DNA of 64,000 bases from Ampelomyces quisqualis (lineage: Eukaryota > Ascomycota > Dothideomycetes > Pleosporales > Phaeosphaeriaceae), in assembly GCA_018398575.1 (NCBI GenBank), contig JAGTXZ010000005.1, forward strand, positions 3,472,001 to 3,536,000. Direction: 5' to 3'. Positions 1 through 13,220 of the stretch are shown one piece after another (the stretch's first letter is position 1; each line of letters begins with the position of its first letter). The translations under genes were made by a program, and so were the position numbers. The notes below the pieces were generated by a model. It was not told the DNA's origin and made no database searches. It saw nothing but the letters and a program-made list of their open reading frames with translations.

Positions 1-3000
1 AGAAGTAGGTCTAGATTACTTTTATAATACAGACTCTTGTATTTATATAAGAATAACTATATATATATATTAACCTCTGCAATTTCTGCACTTATAAAGT
101 TCTATTAGCTAGTGTAGTAGAGTAGCTAATAGTACTATAGAAAGTTTGCTGCATACTGCTTTAGCAGAAAGTAAGCTATAGCAAGAGCGCTATATGTTAA
201 GAAAAATAATTACTATTTATATATAGTCTAATTAGTAAAGCTGCCTATTACCCTTAGAGTAGTTCTTACGTAAGTAAGCACTATTACATGCAACACTGCT
301 ATGCTGCAGTTAATAAGTACTTAATTAGTATTTAGTATTACTTATAGATATTTCTCTATATTCTAGCTCTTAGTTTAATACTTTGTGCCTTTCTAAAGGT
401 AGAATATAGATTTTAGTATATTGTAGTTTATAGAGTGCATAGTATTAATAAAGAAACTTCTTAGGAAATAGAGGGTTAGAATGTTAACTAGGATAGACTA
501 ACAGTTAATACCTAGGTCTCTCTTAAGTACTTTAAAGCTTCTCTTAGTCTTTTCTGTTTACTAGTGCTGCTTAATTTGTTAAATCTGTTTTTACATATCT
601 ACGTTAATAGTAGTAGCTGTGTTATCTATATATAAGTAGAAGTACTTACTACTTTTACCTATTATTCTACTAAACGTACACATATAACAGCTTTGTTTTG
701 CCTTTCTAGAATGTTTTGTACCTATAATATCTGCAATTACTAGTCTGTCTCTAGTAACTAAGATTAGGTAAGCTTTAAGTGTAAAATTTATGTTTATTAC
801 TCTATTACAAGCATAAACCCTTTAACGCAACTTGTGTAGCTTTGTAATTAACAAGTTAAGCTATATATTAGCATAGTCTTTGTTAAATTCTCTAAGTATA
901 ATATAAGTAGTTAACGCATTTAATACGTTATCCTTTACTAATAGATGTAGGTTAAGAACGTATATTATAACAGGCGTAACGCTTTAGCGTTTCTTTAGGT
1001 TCTTAACTATACTAATAGCGTTAAGCGTAAGATGCATAGCCAATTTGCAATAATCTTAGAAATATCTATGTTTCTAGTATTTCTAAAACTAGCTTCTATT
1101 AAATATATTAGTGCAAGCTCTTGTGTTAGGCTAGGATAGATTAAATGTTACCTAGTATACTAATAGCTGCACTAAGCGTGTAGTATAGCTATATTAAAGT
1201 TAAAGTTATAGAATAAGTAGTAGGTATTTAAAAGTGTACCTTAGTTACCTGTTATTATTGTATTACTACTAGTTACAAACTAGGTACACTAATATAGTAA
1301 GTAGTCTACTTATATACGCTACACATCTATTTATATAGCAGTGTATAGAAATAGGTTAAATAAGGTTACTAACTAACTTGCTAAGTATCTTGTAACCTGT
1401 CTGTGTAGAATTACTAATATCTATATTATAATACGTTTTAAGTACTATATAAATTCTTCTTATTTTCTCTCTTAGTGTGCTATAGAAAGTATTAAATATA
1501 TCTAGATCTTCTATATATATATTGTCTTTGTTCCTAGTTAAAGTAGTAGGTATTTCTTTTATCTAATTATATATACCTAAATAGTCTTCTTTATCTATGT
1601 TTTTATTAACACTATTCTAATCTAAAGAGCTAAAACTTAGTGTAAGCTCTAGGACAATTACTCTATTGTCTTAGGTTTATATATCTTTATTTAATATCAA
1701 AATATCTAACAATCTATTAGTGTTAAAAGAGATACTATAGTAATAGCAGGCTATTTTATAGCGCTTTCTTTGTTTAGTTGTAATAAAGTAGGTAGCGCCT
1801 CTATGTAATAGTAACTAGTATTTACACTATACTCTTTGTAAGCTATATATTAATATAGTAGAAACATTTAGATAGTAGACATACTAGTTATCTAACTACG
1901 TGTGTTAATTATATATATAAAAGAGTAGTAAGCGCCTATAGTAAGGTAGAAGATATATTAAGCAGAGACACGCAAGTCTCTTACTACAAGAGTAGTAACC
2001 TTTATAATAGCTAGCTTTCTTGTAATATATAGAACTATAGTTCTGTGTTAATTAAGTCTGCGTGCAGCCTTAGGCTATACATAGTACTAGTTAACTAACT
2101 AATTTAGAATTAGATACTAGTAGAACTACTGCAAACTAGTGTTATAGAATTAACTCTAAAGTTAAACGTATTTTCTTAGGCATTAGCTTATATTTTGTGT
2201 AGTAGTAGCTTATAAGCTTCTAATACTAAACTGTAACAAACAGTTAGTTTATTTTAGTTAAAGATACTTATAAATTCTCTAACTACTTCTTCTAAATGTT
2301 TACTATTGCTATATATCTACTAACTATGTAATATTTCTACTATACCTTCTGCTACACCTACACCTCTAATCTAACTAAAACCTATACGTACTATCCTAGG
2401 GTATAAATGCAAGCAGACTAGTAATAACTATTCTAATAACACACTTTTGTTCTTAGACTTAGCTATTGTGTTGTCTTATATAGCATAGATTCTTTAACAT
2501 TTGCCTTTAGATTATTACTGTTCTTAGAAGCTATTTTTGTCCTAGGTAGTTAGAGTAGCAGGTCTCTTGCAGAAAGATATAACAATTTATTACTAGAGAA
2601 TTGTATAGAGTATAGCTAGTTGCGCTAGTGTAGATTATATTAAGTGTAATACTATACTCTAATCTCTTATCCTCTTCTTGTTAAGTAGAATCTACGCTGT
2701 ATAGTACCTAAACTATAACACTTATAATTAGATTGCCTAGATAATTTAGCTTAATATAAGTGCAACTTAGATTAAAGATAACTAGAAAAGAGATATAGCT
2801 TTACAAATAATATATATGTTATAGTAGTAGGATATAAGTATATATTACTTATGCAGTCTAGAAGCTGTATATTCTGTAGTGTTTAATGTATATTTCTTAA
2901 TGTTGTTTGCTTAGCAGTACTGTAATAATCTTAGGATAGAGATAGTTCTATTAGGGGCTTATAGCTTTTTGTAGCATAATATTTTAAAGCTATAGACAAA

Positions 3001-3105
3001 CTTTTTTGCACAGAAGAGAAAGGCTCGCAAGGTAGAAGATTTGTATAGAGATCCTACTAAAGGCCTTATTTGTAAAGTAGATAAAGAAGGGCTATAATTT
3101 AATAG
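1..3105. other. Degenerate left flank of the LTR element
   Basis: AT-rich relic DNA with no intact gene. The last readable piece is a plus-strand frame at about 3,005-3,096 reading through AQKRKARKVEDLYRDPTKG and ending just before the LTR. I do not recognise the family. The stretch shows the same trinucleotide depletion as the rest of the block. Other transposon relics are likely, but none is identifiable by eye. Confidence 0.5.
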
Positions 3106-3295
3106 TGTAGTAGAGCGTTATTTACCTCTAAGGCCTATTAGATTTGATGTAGATTTGAATATATTATTATTAGGTGTGTATGTTGTTTTTTTTTTGTCCT
3201 GTCCTCTAATAGCCCTTTAGCTATTATATCTTGTCTATGCCCTTAGCTGTGCCCTAAGCGTCCTTTAGACTTACTTCCTATATTACTTTACTACA
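3106..3295 (-). repeat. 3' LTR of the Gypsy element
   Basis: 190 bp with TG...CA ends and a 7-bp terminal inverted repeat (TGTAGTA/TACTACA). It differs from the other LTR at roughly eleven places, mostly transitions, several of the TGA-to-TAA or CCA-to-CTA type. A polypurine tract adjoins it at 3,296-3,305 (minus strand). Confidence 0.93.
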
Positions 3296-4229
3296 TCTCT
3301 CCCCTAATCTATAGAAAGAGGCCTCTTCTCTTTTATACTAAACACAAAACTAAAGTACTTAAACAAAAGGACTAACTCCTAAGAAAAAACAACTCTAAAC
3401 TTTTTATAATACTAAAGTAGTTACTAACAGGCTTTTAGTAAAGAAGCAGTGCCTATTTACAATCTTTTCCTGTCCTCTTACGTTACTATCTAACTCTCTT
3501 ACCTAAACGCTAAAGCGCTATTAGCCTATGTTATTCTAACTTTACCTAGTGTTATAGAGGCGTTACTTAAGCAGACTTGCGTTGCAACTGCAAACGCTTT
3601 AGACTACTTCTATTACAATAAGTCTTGCGTTAACTAAATTTACCTTACCTTTTAGCTTTACTCTCTTTTTAGCTGCTCTGCTCTACGCCTCTCTTTCTCT
3701 TAACTTACCTAACGCACAACTTTACTGCTGCTATACTGTAATTAGCTGCTTAACTTCTCTACTTTATTACTAGGCGTTCTAACTAGCTCTAGCTTAGTTT
3801 GCATTGTCTGCTTGTTACTTTTCTACTTTACTACTTCTATTTGCTTTTAAGGCAACTTATTTGCACGCAGCTACACTACTTTGCTCTAGCGTATACTCTA
3901 CTCTCTTACCTACTTAGTTGCCTCTTTCTGTAATTTAGCGCATTCTTACTTTTAAGTCTCTAAGTTCTTAGCTTAGCTGTTGCTAATAGTTGCTTAGTTA
4001 ACGCCTTACCTTTAGTTAATTAGAATTTTCCTAATACACGTGCCTAACACTTCTTTAGCTTCTTAGTTGCACGCTACCTTTATCTTTAAGCTATAATAAA
4101 GAATAAGCTTGTTTTTAGGCCTAATAGAGATACTTGCTTTCTAGTTTACAGATACCTAGTTAACTATTCTAGCTACAGTAATATAATTAACTAGAGTAAG
4201 TGCTAGTTTATTAATAAGTTAAGCTAAAC

Positions 4230-5450
4230 GCGTGCTAACATTTGCGCTAGTTAAATTAAACAAGAATAAGAAGCTAAGCTGCTCTCTTATTACTAAGCTC
4301 TAGTTAGTCTTTGTTGCCCTTAAGTCTGCAGGGAAAACTTTTAGGCCTTATCTACTACTGCTTACTATTAGCTCTTATTTAGGAGCTAAGTAGGCAAGCT
4401 TAGTTGTTAAGACTAATAGGCTTCTATATATTAATAAGTTACTTTCTACTCTAGGTAATTACTTTAGCCTTAAGGATAACTCTAGAGCTAAAAAGCATAA
4501 GATCTACAACGCTTGTATTAAGAGCTTAATCCTAAGCTATACTAACTGCACTATTAATATAGCTTCTATTAAGGGTAAGTCTAAGTACTTGTGTAGTTGC
4601 TGCGCAAGAGCTAGTTAGACGTTTAAGTCTACTAGCTTGTATATGCAGTTTAGGTTTTAGGGCAAGCTGCTAAATAATAGTACTTATAGCAACTACTTAT
4701 TCTCTTCTGCTAAAGGGCAGTATTTAATAAATTGTAAGTAGCTAACGCCTTTTTAGTTATTCTTTTTTATTGTTTCTCTAGAGTTATTTACTAATTATTT
4801 GTAGGCGCTTTAGTTATTCTGCGCAGCGTTAAGGGCACTAGAGCTGTTAAGCTCTTTTACATTACTCTTAGCCCTCTTATTCTTAACAACTTGCCTTCTA
4901 AGAACTTACATAATTGCAGTTTACTAACTCTAGCAAAGAAGCTTAGTAGCTTTAGGGCTCTAAGTAAGTCTAGTTTACTAGATTTTGCAAAGTTATTAGC
5001 TAGGAAGGCTTGTTAAAGCCTAGACTTTAATGCTAGCAAGGTCTCTAAAAACTCTTCTAAAGCTAGCTACAACTCTAAGAGGCTTTTAGGCACTCTATCT
5101 CTTAGTAAGCGTTGCATTTCTAGTCTATCTACAAAGGGCTGTAGAGTTAAGAAGTTGCCTTGCAAAAAGGCTTAGTTAGATCTTAAGTTAGCTATAGTTA
5201 ATAAGGATATTAAGAAAGATACTAACAATGCTGTTATTAACAAGGCTTTAGCTTAGCTTAATGTTAGTAGGCCTTTAGCTAGTGTAAAGCGTAGCGTTAA
5301 TAATGCTAGCCTAAAAGCTAGCAATAGTAATCTATTAGTTAGAGATGTTAATATAGATACCTTAAGTAATAGCTTAAGTAGTCTAAACAACTCTTCTAAC
5401 AATTAGAGTTTCCTATTATAGATCTTGTTTTTGTAGTAGCTTTTCTGTAA
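4230..5450 (+). pseudogene. Antisense Cys-rich relic, copy 1
   Basis: A plus-strand frame can be followed for about 1.2 kb with stops almost only at TAG/TAA, as expected if Trp, Gln or Arg codons were hit by RIP. It includes FRPYLLLLTISSYLGAK near 4,340 and KYLCSCCARAS near 4,580-4,615, and ends in a Ser/Asn-rich tail near 5,400. The CSCCA motif is shared with copy 2. I do not recognise the family. It lies opposite in sense to gag-pol of the host element. Confidence 0.4.
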
Positions 5451-6639
5451 AATTAACTTTTTTCTTTTAACATATCTTTAGAGTTTATAGCTGTGCTAGA
5501 AAGCACTGCTTTCTCTCCTTTCTACAAAAAAGAGGCTCTATCTCTTTTTTAATTTTTTAATTAATTAACGCTCTGTTACTGCTATTTGTTGTTTTTCTCT
5601 TACCTAACTAGCGCGTTGTTAGGCGCGTTGTTTTAACTGCGCATTACTTAGGCTTTTATTAAAACTCTACCTTACCTTTGCTTCTAGACTTCTACACTAT
5701 CTTTCTAAGCCTGTTAATTACCTTACTTAGTATAGATTTCTACGCTGCTGCTTAATATTACCTGCTTATTTGTTTCCTGCTGCGCCTAACGCTGCCTCTG
5801 CCTGCTTCTTAATCTCCTTATAAGTAATAGCCTAGTCCTAAGAGCAGCCTATAGCACTCTTCTACTCTCTCTCTGTTTAGCAAGGCTGCTAAAGCTTTAG
5901 CTATAGTGTATAGGCTGTTGCCTAAGCTGCTGCTGTTTAGAGAGCTGTTTACTAAGCCTAAGGTTGCTAAGAGAATTTTGCCTGCTCTCTAAACTCTTCT
6001 AACAACTTCTCTACTGCCTCTGCCTAACGCTGCTGCCCTAGCTACAATTAATAAGCTTCTTTAGCAGCTTAAACACGCGTTGCTCCAAAATCCTTACCTA
6101 CGCAGTTCTATTCTGCGTCTATTATACTTACCTATTACTATTACTTTAGAGTCTAGTAATAAGTTCTATAATACAGCACAGTTAATTTCTAGAGCTTTGC
6201 CTAGTTTCTCTAATAATAGCCTAGGCTTCTTTAACAGCAATTAGGGCTTTTCTAACAATAACTTAGGCTTTCTTAAGTTGTCTATTAAAGTTTTAACAAC
6301 TCTCTAGGCTTGCAGTAAGCTAGCTAAGACTTAGGGCATAGGTAATAGCAAGCTTTAAGCCTAGATTGCGCAGCATTGCACGCTAACTCTAATAGCCTCT
6401 CTGCCTGCCCCTTAGTCTGTTGCTTAGACATCTCCTATAAAGCTAATCTTCCTTAGTTATTGTAGTAATAAGACTTCTAAGCTGTACATCTATAAGAAGG
6501 TTACTTCCTCTTATAATACTATCTATAACTAGTGTAAGCAGTATTTAAATAACTTGTTAGCTAATTTAGGCTAATTTATTTGTAGTTAAGGTAATATTAT
6601 CTAGCTAAATAACTATTAAGGTTATTGCTTAGCTCTAGC

Positions 6640-7620
6640 ACATGCTTTTTAAGGTTAAAACTAACAGAGAAAGCTTTTCTCTACTGCTTGTTAACTGCGC
6701 TCTATCTTCTAAGCTTATAGAAGAAAGTAGATATATGCTAGCTATTTAGTTTAACTCCTTTAACATAAAGACTAATAGAATCTTAGTTAAGAATTACTTT
6801 TACTTAGGTATAGGCTGCAACTTTCTTAAGGACAATTTAGCTACACTTATTCTATATTACAGTTAGTTTGCTTACACATACCTAGACTCTAGCTAGTATA
6901 ACGTTTAGCCTTGCAGCTGTTGCGCAAAGAGCAATTGCAAATACGCTTTTAGCAAGTATTGCAGTATTATCTATAATAGCAAGCAGCTGCTCTATAGTAC
7001 TTGTACTAACTGCTTCTATAATATAGGCTTTTAGGCTTGTTCTTACATAGGTAAGTTGCTAAGTCCTGTTTAGAAACTCTTTTTTCTAGAACCTTATTTA
7101 GAATTGCGCTAACATTATAGTAACTTAAGTAATTTAAAGTAATCTATAGATTAAAATAGCCTAGACGCTTGCAACATTCTGCTAACGCTGCCTATTTTTA
7201 CTATATAGAGTGTTAGAGAATATGCGTCTTAATCTTAGTTTCTTGTTTTAACCTACTAGGCTACTATAAGGTTTAATTAGAGTTTGTTTATTTAGGGTAG
7301 GCTGCTGCGCAATACAGCTAATAACAAGAGCTATTGCAGTAGAAGGTCTTGCGTAACTAAAGAGTTACTAAAGCTTTCTAATAATAGCAACTCTAATTTT
7401 AATCCTAGTTAGGCTGTTAAACTAGATTCTGAATCTAGGTCTAAAGATAAGGCTGGCAAGTCTATAGATACTATTACTAAGAATAATATTAATAATAGAG
7501 ATAAGATAGAGGTTAACGTTAATATACCTGTTAATGCTAGCAATAATACTGCTGCTTCTTCTAAAGCTTTAGTATATTTAGAAGTTTAGGCTTATATACC
7601 TTGTAGCGTAGCGCTAATAT
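6640..7620 (+). pseudogene. Antisense Cys-rich relic, copy 2
   Basis: A plus-strand frame with TAG/TAA interruptions carries a Cys-dense stretch near 6,905-7,040: PCSCCAKSNCKYAFSKYC, then STCTNCFYN and ACSYIGK. The spacing suggests a zinc- or disulfide-stabilised module. It is followed by a polar tail rich in Lys, Asp and Asn near 7,430-7,560. It resembles copy 1 in the CSCCA motif and overall layout. Function unknown; clearly non-functional now. Confidence 0.4.
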
Positions 7621-8019
7621 AGCTTCTAAATAGCAAATATATAGGCTTGTTTTAATAGTGTTACTTTAGATAGCTAGTAGAATTATTGTAAACTGCATTT
7701 GTTGTGTACCTTCCTTTGCTATCTATTTTTATTCTTATAGATACTTTAAAGCTATTCTAACAACTTTGTATTTAGATCTATTAAAGTTTAGGTTTTTAAC
7801 AATGCGCACTCTAACAGCTCTTTAGCGCGTCTCTGCTAATTGTTTTAAATCTAAATTTTTATCCTTATCTACCTTAGTAGCGTTCTTAAGCCTCTTAGAA
7901 CACTAGCGCGCTACTAATTCTCCTACTAGTTGTAGGATATCCTGCCTATAGCTAGAAAGCGCCTGGTCTTTAGTCTTGTTAGTAGATAAGTTCTTGTTAA
8001 TAAGCTTTAGTTCTATTTC

Positions 8020-10665
8020 TGTGCACTAATAGAACTTCTTTAACCTGTTACCTAGCGTGTAGCTTTAAAACAGTGCTCTATTAAGCTCCTTAAAGTTATA
8101 CTACCTCTTCTTTCTAACTTTATATATTCTAAATAGCCTCTACTACTTTAGAAGAAACTTGCTAAGTACCAATTAGTTGTTGTTGTAGTAGGAATTCCTA
8201 AGCAGAACTAAGTTACTAACCTTTAGTTTGTCTGCTCTAGTAACTCTGTTCTTATTAAAGTAGTCTTTGTTGTTATTTCTTAGTCAGACAGTTCTAGCAA
8301 TAGATTCTTGCAACCTAATATCTCTCTTTTTAAATTAACAAGCCCTTATAGCTAGGAGCAAAGCAGTATTAGTTACTTCTTTCTAGAGCAGAGTCTGCTA
8401 GGTTAGTATACACAATTTAATAGGCAGTACGTGCTTACAACTATATATAAGAAACGCTAAAGTCTCTTTAGTTGCACGCTTAATACTAGTCTAATTAGCC
8501 TACAGAACGCAGTCTAAGTAGTTAACTTATATTCTGCTAAGCTTCTTTAAGGCATCTACTATTAGCGCGTGTCTTTGTTTAATTAAGCCTTAACTCTGTA
8601 GATAATAGGCGCTAGCTACTACTCTATAGATTCTAAACTGCTGTTGCAAGTCAATTAGTAGATACTTGTTTTTAGGCCTTTTATTAACTGAAATTTTAAG
8701 TAGTAGGCCCTATTAGCAGAAGACTTTTCTTTCTAGAAACTTAACAATAGATACTAAGTCTGCGTTTAATAGAGCTTTAGCTTTAGCCTACTGCGTTGTA
8801 GTGCATTAGGCTACTACAAGGAACTTCTTGCCTCTAGCTAGGAGCATATAGACTACGTCTATAGATATCTAGCTAAAGAGCATTGTTAAAGAGGTTGTTA
8901 GCTAAAGTTTCTCTTAAACTATTGCTAAGGCGTATACTTAATACTCTAGGTATAACTTAATATAGGACTTAATATCTTTATATTGTTCTTTCTAATAATA
9001 ACGCGCCTAAACTTTGCGCTATGTGCCTTCTTTTCTATAGTGTCCTGCTTTATTGTGCATAGCTTTAATAATAGCTAAACGTTTGTTAGGTTTGTCTACA
9101 ATTTGCTGTAGCAGGCGCCCTCTAGTTAGTATTAAGAACAGATGCCTTTCCCTTACTATTAATTTAAGTGCTCTTCTTGTAAATTTTTTTATTTTAGCTC
9201 TTAAAAGACTATTAGGCTAACAGTAAAATAGAATCTAACAAGCCTAAGCCTAAGATTCTTTATTATAGGCTTTATCTAATAGTTAGTCTTTAAAGCTAAG
9301 ATTAGCTTTACAGCTACTATAACGTAGGTTAGCTGCGCGCAGGTGTATAGCAATAGCAAGCTGTACTAAATTTAAATAAGCGTTAATAAAGTCTTTAATG
9401 TCTTCCTCTAGCTTATTAGGTAGCTTCTACTCTAGTTCCTTAGGTCTTCTTAAAAGAGCGTTAGCTACTACGTTTCTCTTGCCTTTAATATAGACTATGT
9501 TAAATTTTTATATGTTAAGGAGCGCTAGCTACTATGTAACAAGAGCTCTTAGCAAGTTAGTTGCACTTTGCTAAAGCTGTGCAACTAGCGTCTTTGCGTC
9601 TATTTCTATAACAAACTCTACTCTGTATAGGTAGGTCTAAAACTTCTTTAGCGCTAGGAGTAAGGCTTTGTATTTGTATTTTCCTAAGTCCTAATTTTGT
9701 TTAGACTTAGACTAAACTCTACTTTTGTACTAGATAGAGTGCTAATAACTCTTTAGATCTAGCTGCATAAGAACTGCGCTCTAACCCTTTTAACTACTAT
9801 TAACAGACACAACAATTAGAAGTAACAGCTTGTTATAAGAGATAGAGACAAGCGCTAGCGTAGAATATAGCGCGCGCTTTAATTTATCTATTGCGCCCTG
9901 CTGTTCTAAAGACTACTTAAAGGGCGCATTTTTGTGTAGCAGGCAGAATAGCAGTTTTAAAATAATGCTAAAATACTTAATCTACACTCTGTAATACACG
10001 CATATGCTAATAAACATTTAAACGTCTTTTTAGTCTCTGCAGAGCAGCTAGAAGAGTATCTTCTTAATTTTCTTATAGTTAAGATGTTAGCTAGCAGCGT
10101 TAACACAATAGCCTACTACAATTATAGACATATAACAGAAGTCTAATTTGTAGCCTAATATTGTAGCCTCTGCGCGCTTAATGTCTACTAGAACAGTGTC
10201 TATATTATAGAAATGCTCTGCAACGTACTTTCTAATACCTAGTTTAATCTCTATTCTGTTATAGTAGGACTTTAGTCTCTTAATGCAAACGTTATCTAGG
10301 TAAAGTCTACAGCACTCTAGAATGTAATCTTAGCATATTTTAGTTATAACGCGTACAAATTTAGTAACAGAATTTGTTGTACTTATAGGTAGTGTGCACT
10401 AGCGTACTAGTCTAATAAGTGTATAGAACGCTATTATGTCTTAGAAGTTCTTGTACAGCTCTACTTAGTTGTATCCTAAGAAGAAATTAAGTAAGCTTAT
10501 AATTACGCAACTAGTAAAATCTTCTGCAAATTTATTTAGATTAGGCAGTAGGTTTGCGTTACAAATTGTAACCTTATTAATCTTTTGCGCGTTGTTAATA
10601 AGCTAATATCCTTTGTCTTTCTTAGCTACTAGAAACTATAGGTTTTAGTATTAACTTCTGTACAG
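8020..10665 (-). pseudogene. Gypsy pol relic: RT, RNase H, integrase
   Basis: Minus-strand relic. Reverse transcriptase: GY*LINNAQKINKVTI near 10,600, SLLNFFLGYN near 10,490 (first catalytic Asp now Asn), and the active-site box YLDN at 10,302-10,291 (family YLDD, last Asp now Asn). RNase H: EFVIEIDAKTLVAQL near 9,620-9,570, then the C-terminal GKRNVVANALLRRP near 9,480-9,430 (family DALSRRP). Integrase: SIDVVYMLLARGKKFLVVA near 8,870-8,815 keeps the first Asp; the second is Asn (8,685-8,683, SVNKRP) and the Glu is Lys (8,580-8,578, SQGLIKQRHA). The integrase C-terminal module KVSNLVLLRNS with a GPFRIYKV-like stretch follows near 8,225-8,100. Every damaged catalytic residue fits a G-to-A change. 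Assignment is secure; the copy is certainly inactive. Confidence 0.92.
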
Positions 10666-13220
10666 TTTAAGAGCCTCTTAGTTAATCTGCTCCTGTACTA
10701 TTTTAACTACTACTTCTCTAAGTTTTTAGGAAATAGGGAATTGATTAGCTTGCTACGCCTTGTAAAGAACAGTGTTAATTTTAATTAGAGGTACTACCTT
10801 ATAGCTAACCTGTTCTAATTTACTAAAGTTCTAGGCTAGAGCAGCTTCTTGTTAGTATAGTAGCTTCTCTAGCATAGCTTGTTCTTGTAGGAGTAGATCT
10901 AGAGAGATCTTTATTTTTGACAGGCGTTCTAACGTAAGCCTTGTGCCTCTAGAGAACTTTGCGTATTGTAGCTTAAAGTAGCTTAAGAATAGAGCGTTCT
11001 TCTTATTTAGTACCTGTTAAATGCGCGCACGCTCTTTCTAATCTTTATACCTGCTAATATCTCTTGGGGCCTATCCTAAGTTGTCTACTAGCTAGACCTT
11101 TTAAGCTTTTTACTTATGCAAAGTGCTAACGTTAAAGAAGACGTTATTTAATTATAAATTAGTTGTGCGCTTTAGCTAAATTATTATTACTTTAATAGGT
11201 AACCTCTTCTTGCTAGTTGTTTTACTAAGCTCTTGCTCCTAGAAGCTCTTAGCACTAATATTAATCCTAAGACTCTAAGGGAGCTGCCTTACAACACTTG
11301 CTATAATATTTTAAGAGTAGTAGCCTACGCTGTTGCTAACAAGCATGTACATTCTATTGCTGTTACTAATAATAATAGATCTGTTAGGCCCTGCGCCTAT
11401 AGTGCCTATACCTAGCTACTAGAAGAACTGTGTTTCTAAGAGAATAATTAGTAATAAAGATTTCTATTAGAGCTACTCTGTTGCTAACTTTATTGCTAGC
11501 TAATTATTGCTTAGAGTATTAGGGTCTAGTTAAAGCTGTGTTAAGTTTAATTAATAGTTCTAGTTTAGCTGTGTAACAGGTTTAGATAGAAGTAAAACGC
11601 TAGTAATTACACTCCCCTAACGTTTCCTACAAAAGGCCTAGAGTAGAGTCCTAGCGCGTTAATCTAATTGCCTCTTGTGTACACAAATCTTGTACTGTGT
11701 TTACTATCCTTGCTAAAGATTTAGTAGTAGGTTAGCCTATTAGTAGTGTACTCAATTCTGGCTTAAGCGTCTGTTAGAAAGAGATTGCCTAGGATAATTA
11801 GGTTTGTGCACTCCTTAAGGATAAAGAAGCTAGTGCAGATTTTAATCCTCCTAATAGTAATAGGTACTCCTTATACAATGCCTAAGAACCCTTTAGTTAA
11901 ACTGTTTGCTGCTACTATCTTTGCAGTTCTTATACTCTTTAGCAAAAATGTAATTAGAAGCATAGCTTATTTTACTATTTCTCTTTTCATAGTGTTAAGC
12001 TCTACGCTAGAGTTAATAAGGCTAAGAAACTAGATCTTCTTAATGTTAATAGGTACTTTTAGGCACTTCCTCCTAAGGTGCTCTACGCCTAAGGCTTAAT
12101 TATACTCCCTCTAACAGTAAGTAGGCTTGCAGAAGTCCTTGTTAGCAGTAAGCTTAAGGCCTAGTTCTTTATTGCGTTAGATGTACCTTTTAATCTAGCT
12201 AATCTCTAGGTCTAACTAGTGTTTAGCATTAATACTAAAGCACTTACTTACTTTTCTGTTTACTGCCTTAACTAGCACGTAGTCTAGGAGTAAGCCCTAG
12301 GTTAGCAAGTTAACACTAGTACTTATAGTAGGTTAGTCTTTATCTAAGTCTTTGTTAGCGCTTTTAACTGTTATGTAGCGTGTTAGAGTAACTAAAAGGT
12401 TCTTAAACTCAGCTAGCGTGTAGCTTGCTTAGAACAGTTTTTTCTTAACCTCTAGCATGTTGCTAATAACAGTCTTAAGCAGTAATAGAACTAAAGTGTT
12501 AAGGATGCGTTAGATAACTAATTAGGCGTTAGCCTTAAACTTCTAGACTAGCTACTGCTTCTTTAGGTTCCTCTTCTTTTGCTCTACTGTATAGGTAGGC
12601 TTTAACAGCTCTTTAGTTAGTTAGGTAACATCTCCTATTTCTATATCTCCTAATCTATTGCTACTTGCAAATTAAACTAAGTAGTCTTAGCCTAGCTTCT
12701 TACTTATAAAGTAGCTATTATCTCTGTCTCTGTAACCTTTTAAGTGCAGGATCCTATTAACTGGTTTCTAAGGTAGTTTCTAAACCTAAACCTAACTATA
12801 TACAGGCTAACTATTACTATGCTTTGCTTAGTTTTAGCTAATAACTATAGCTAATACTAAGCTACTGTTAGCAAGAAGTTCCTTAGATTCAGTTGTAAGG
12901 CAGTCTAACATATCCTAATACTTGTTGCAGTTTACTTCTAACAACGCTCCTAAGGTGTTAGGTACTAACTGTATAGAAACTGCGTTGTTCTCAATAGGAA
13001 TAGAAGGACTAGGTCTGCCTATAAACTTAGATTTAACCTTAAGAGAGTTAACGTTATATTTTAGAAAGCGCTTCTTAATCTTAGCTAAAATAGTCTTAGC
13101 CTATTGTGCGTTGCTAAGGCTAGTAACTTAGCCCTATAGGTTGTTAGGCGTCCTCTATTAGAGTATGTTGCGTTTGTTAAGAAAGCACTAGCTATTAGTA
13201 ATAAAGCCTCTTAGTGTTAG

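Larger units (their letters stand above)
3300..7700. other. Extra 3' region of the Gypsy element
   Basis: This 4.4-kb segment lies between the integrase relic and the 3' LTR, where simple Gypsy elements have little. No pol domain is readable here. On the plus strand, antisense to gag-pol, two long frames interrupted only by TAA/TAG can be followed (listed separately); both contain a CSCCA Cys-rich motif. It may be an additional antisense gene region of this family or an older element nested inside it; sequence alone does not decide. Confidence 0.5.

Noticed and set aside
11233..13131. Short plus-strand open frames (60-82 codons) opposite gag-pol
   Set aside because: They overlap the minus-strand retroelement relics, have no family features, and are expected by chance where TGA stops are depleted.
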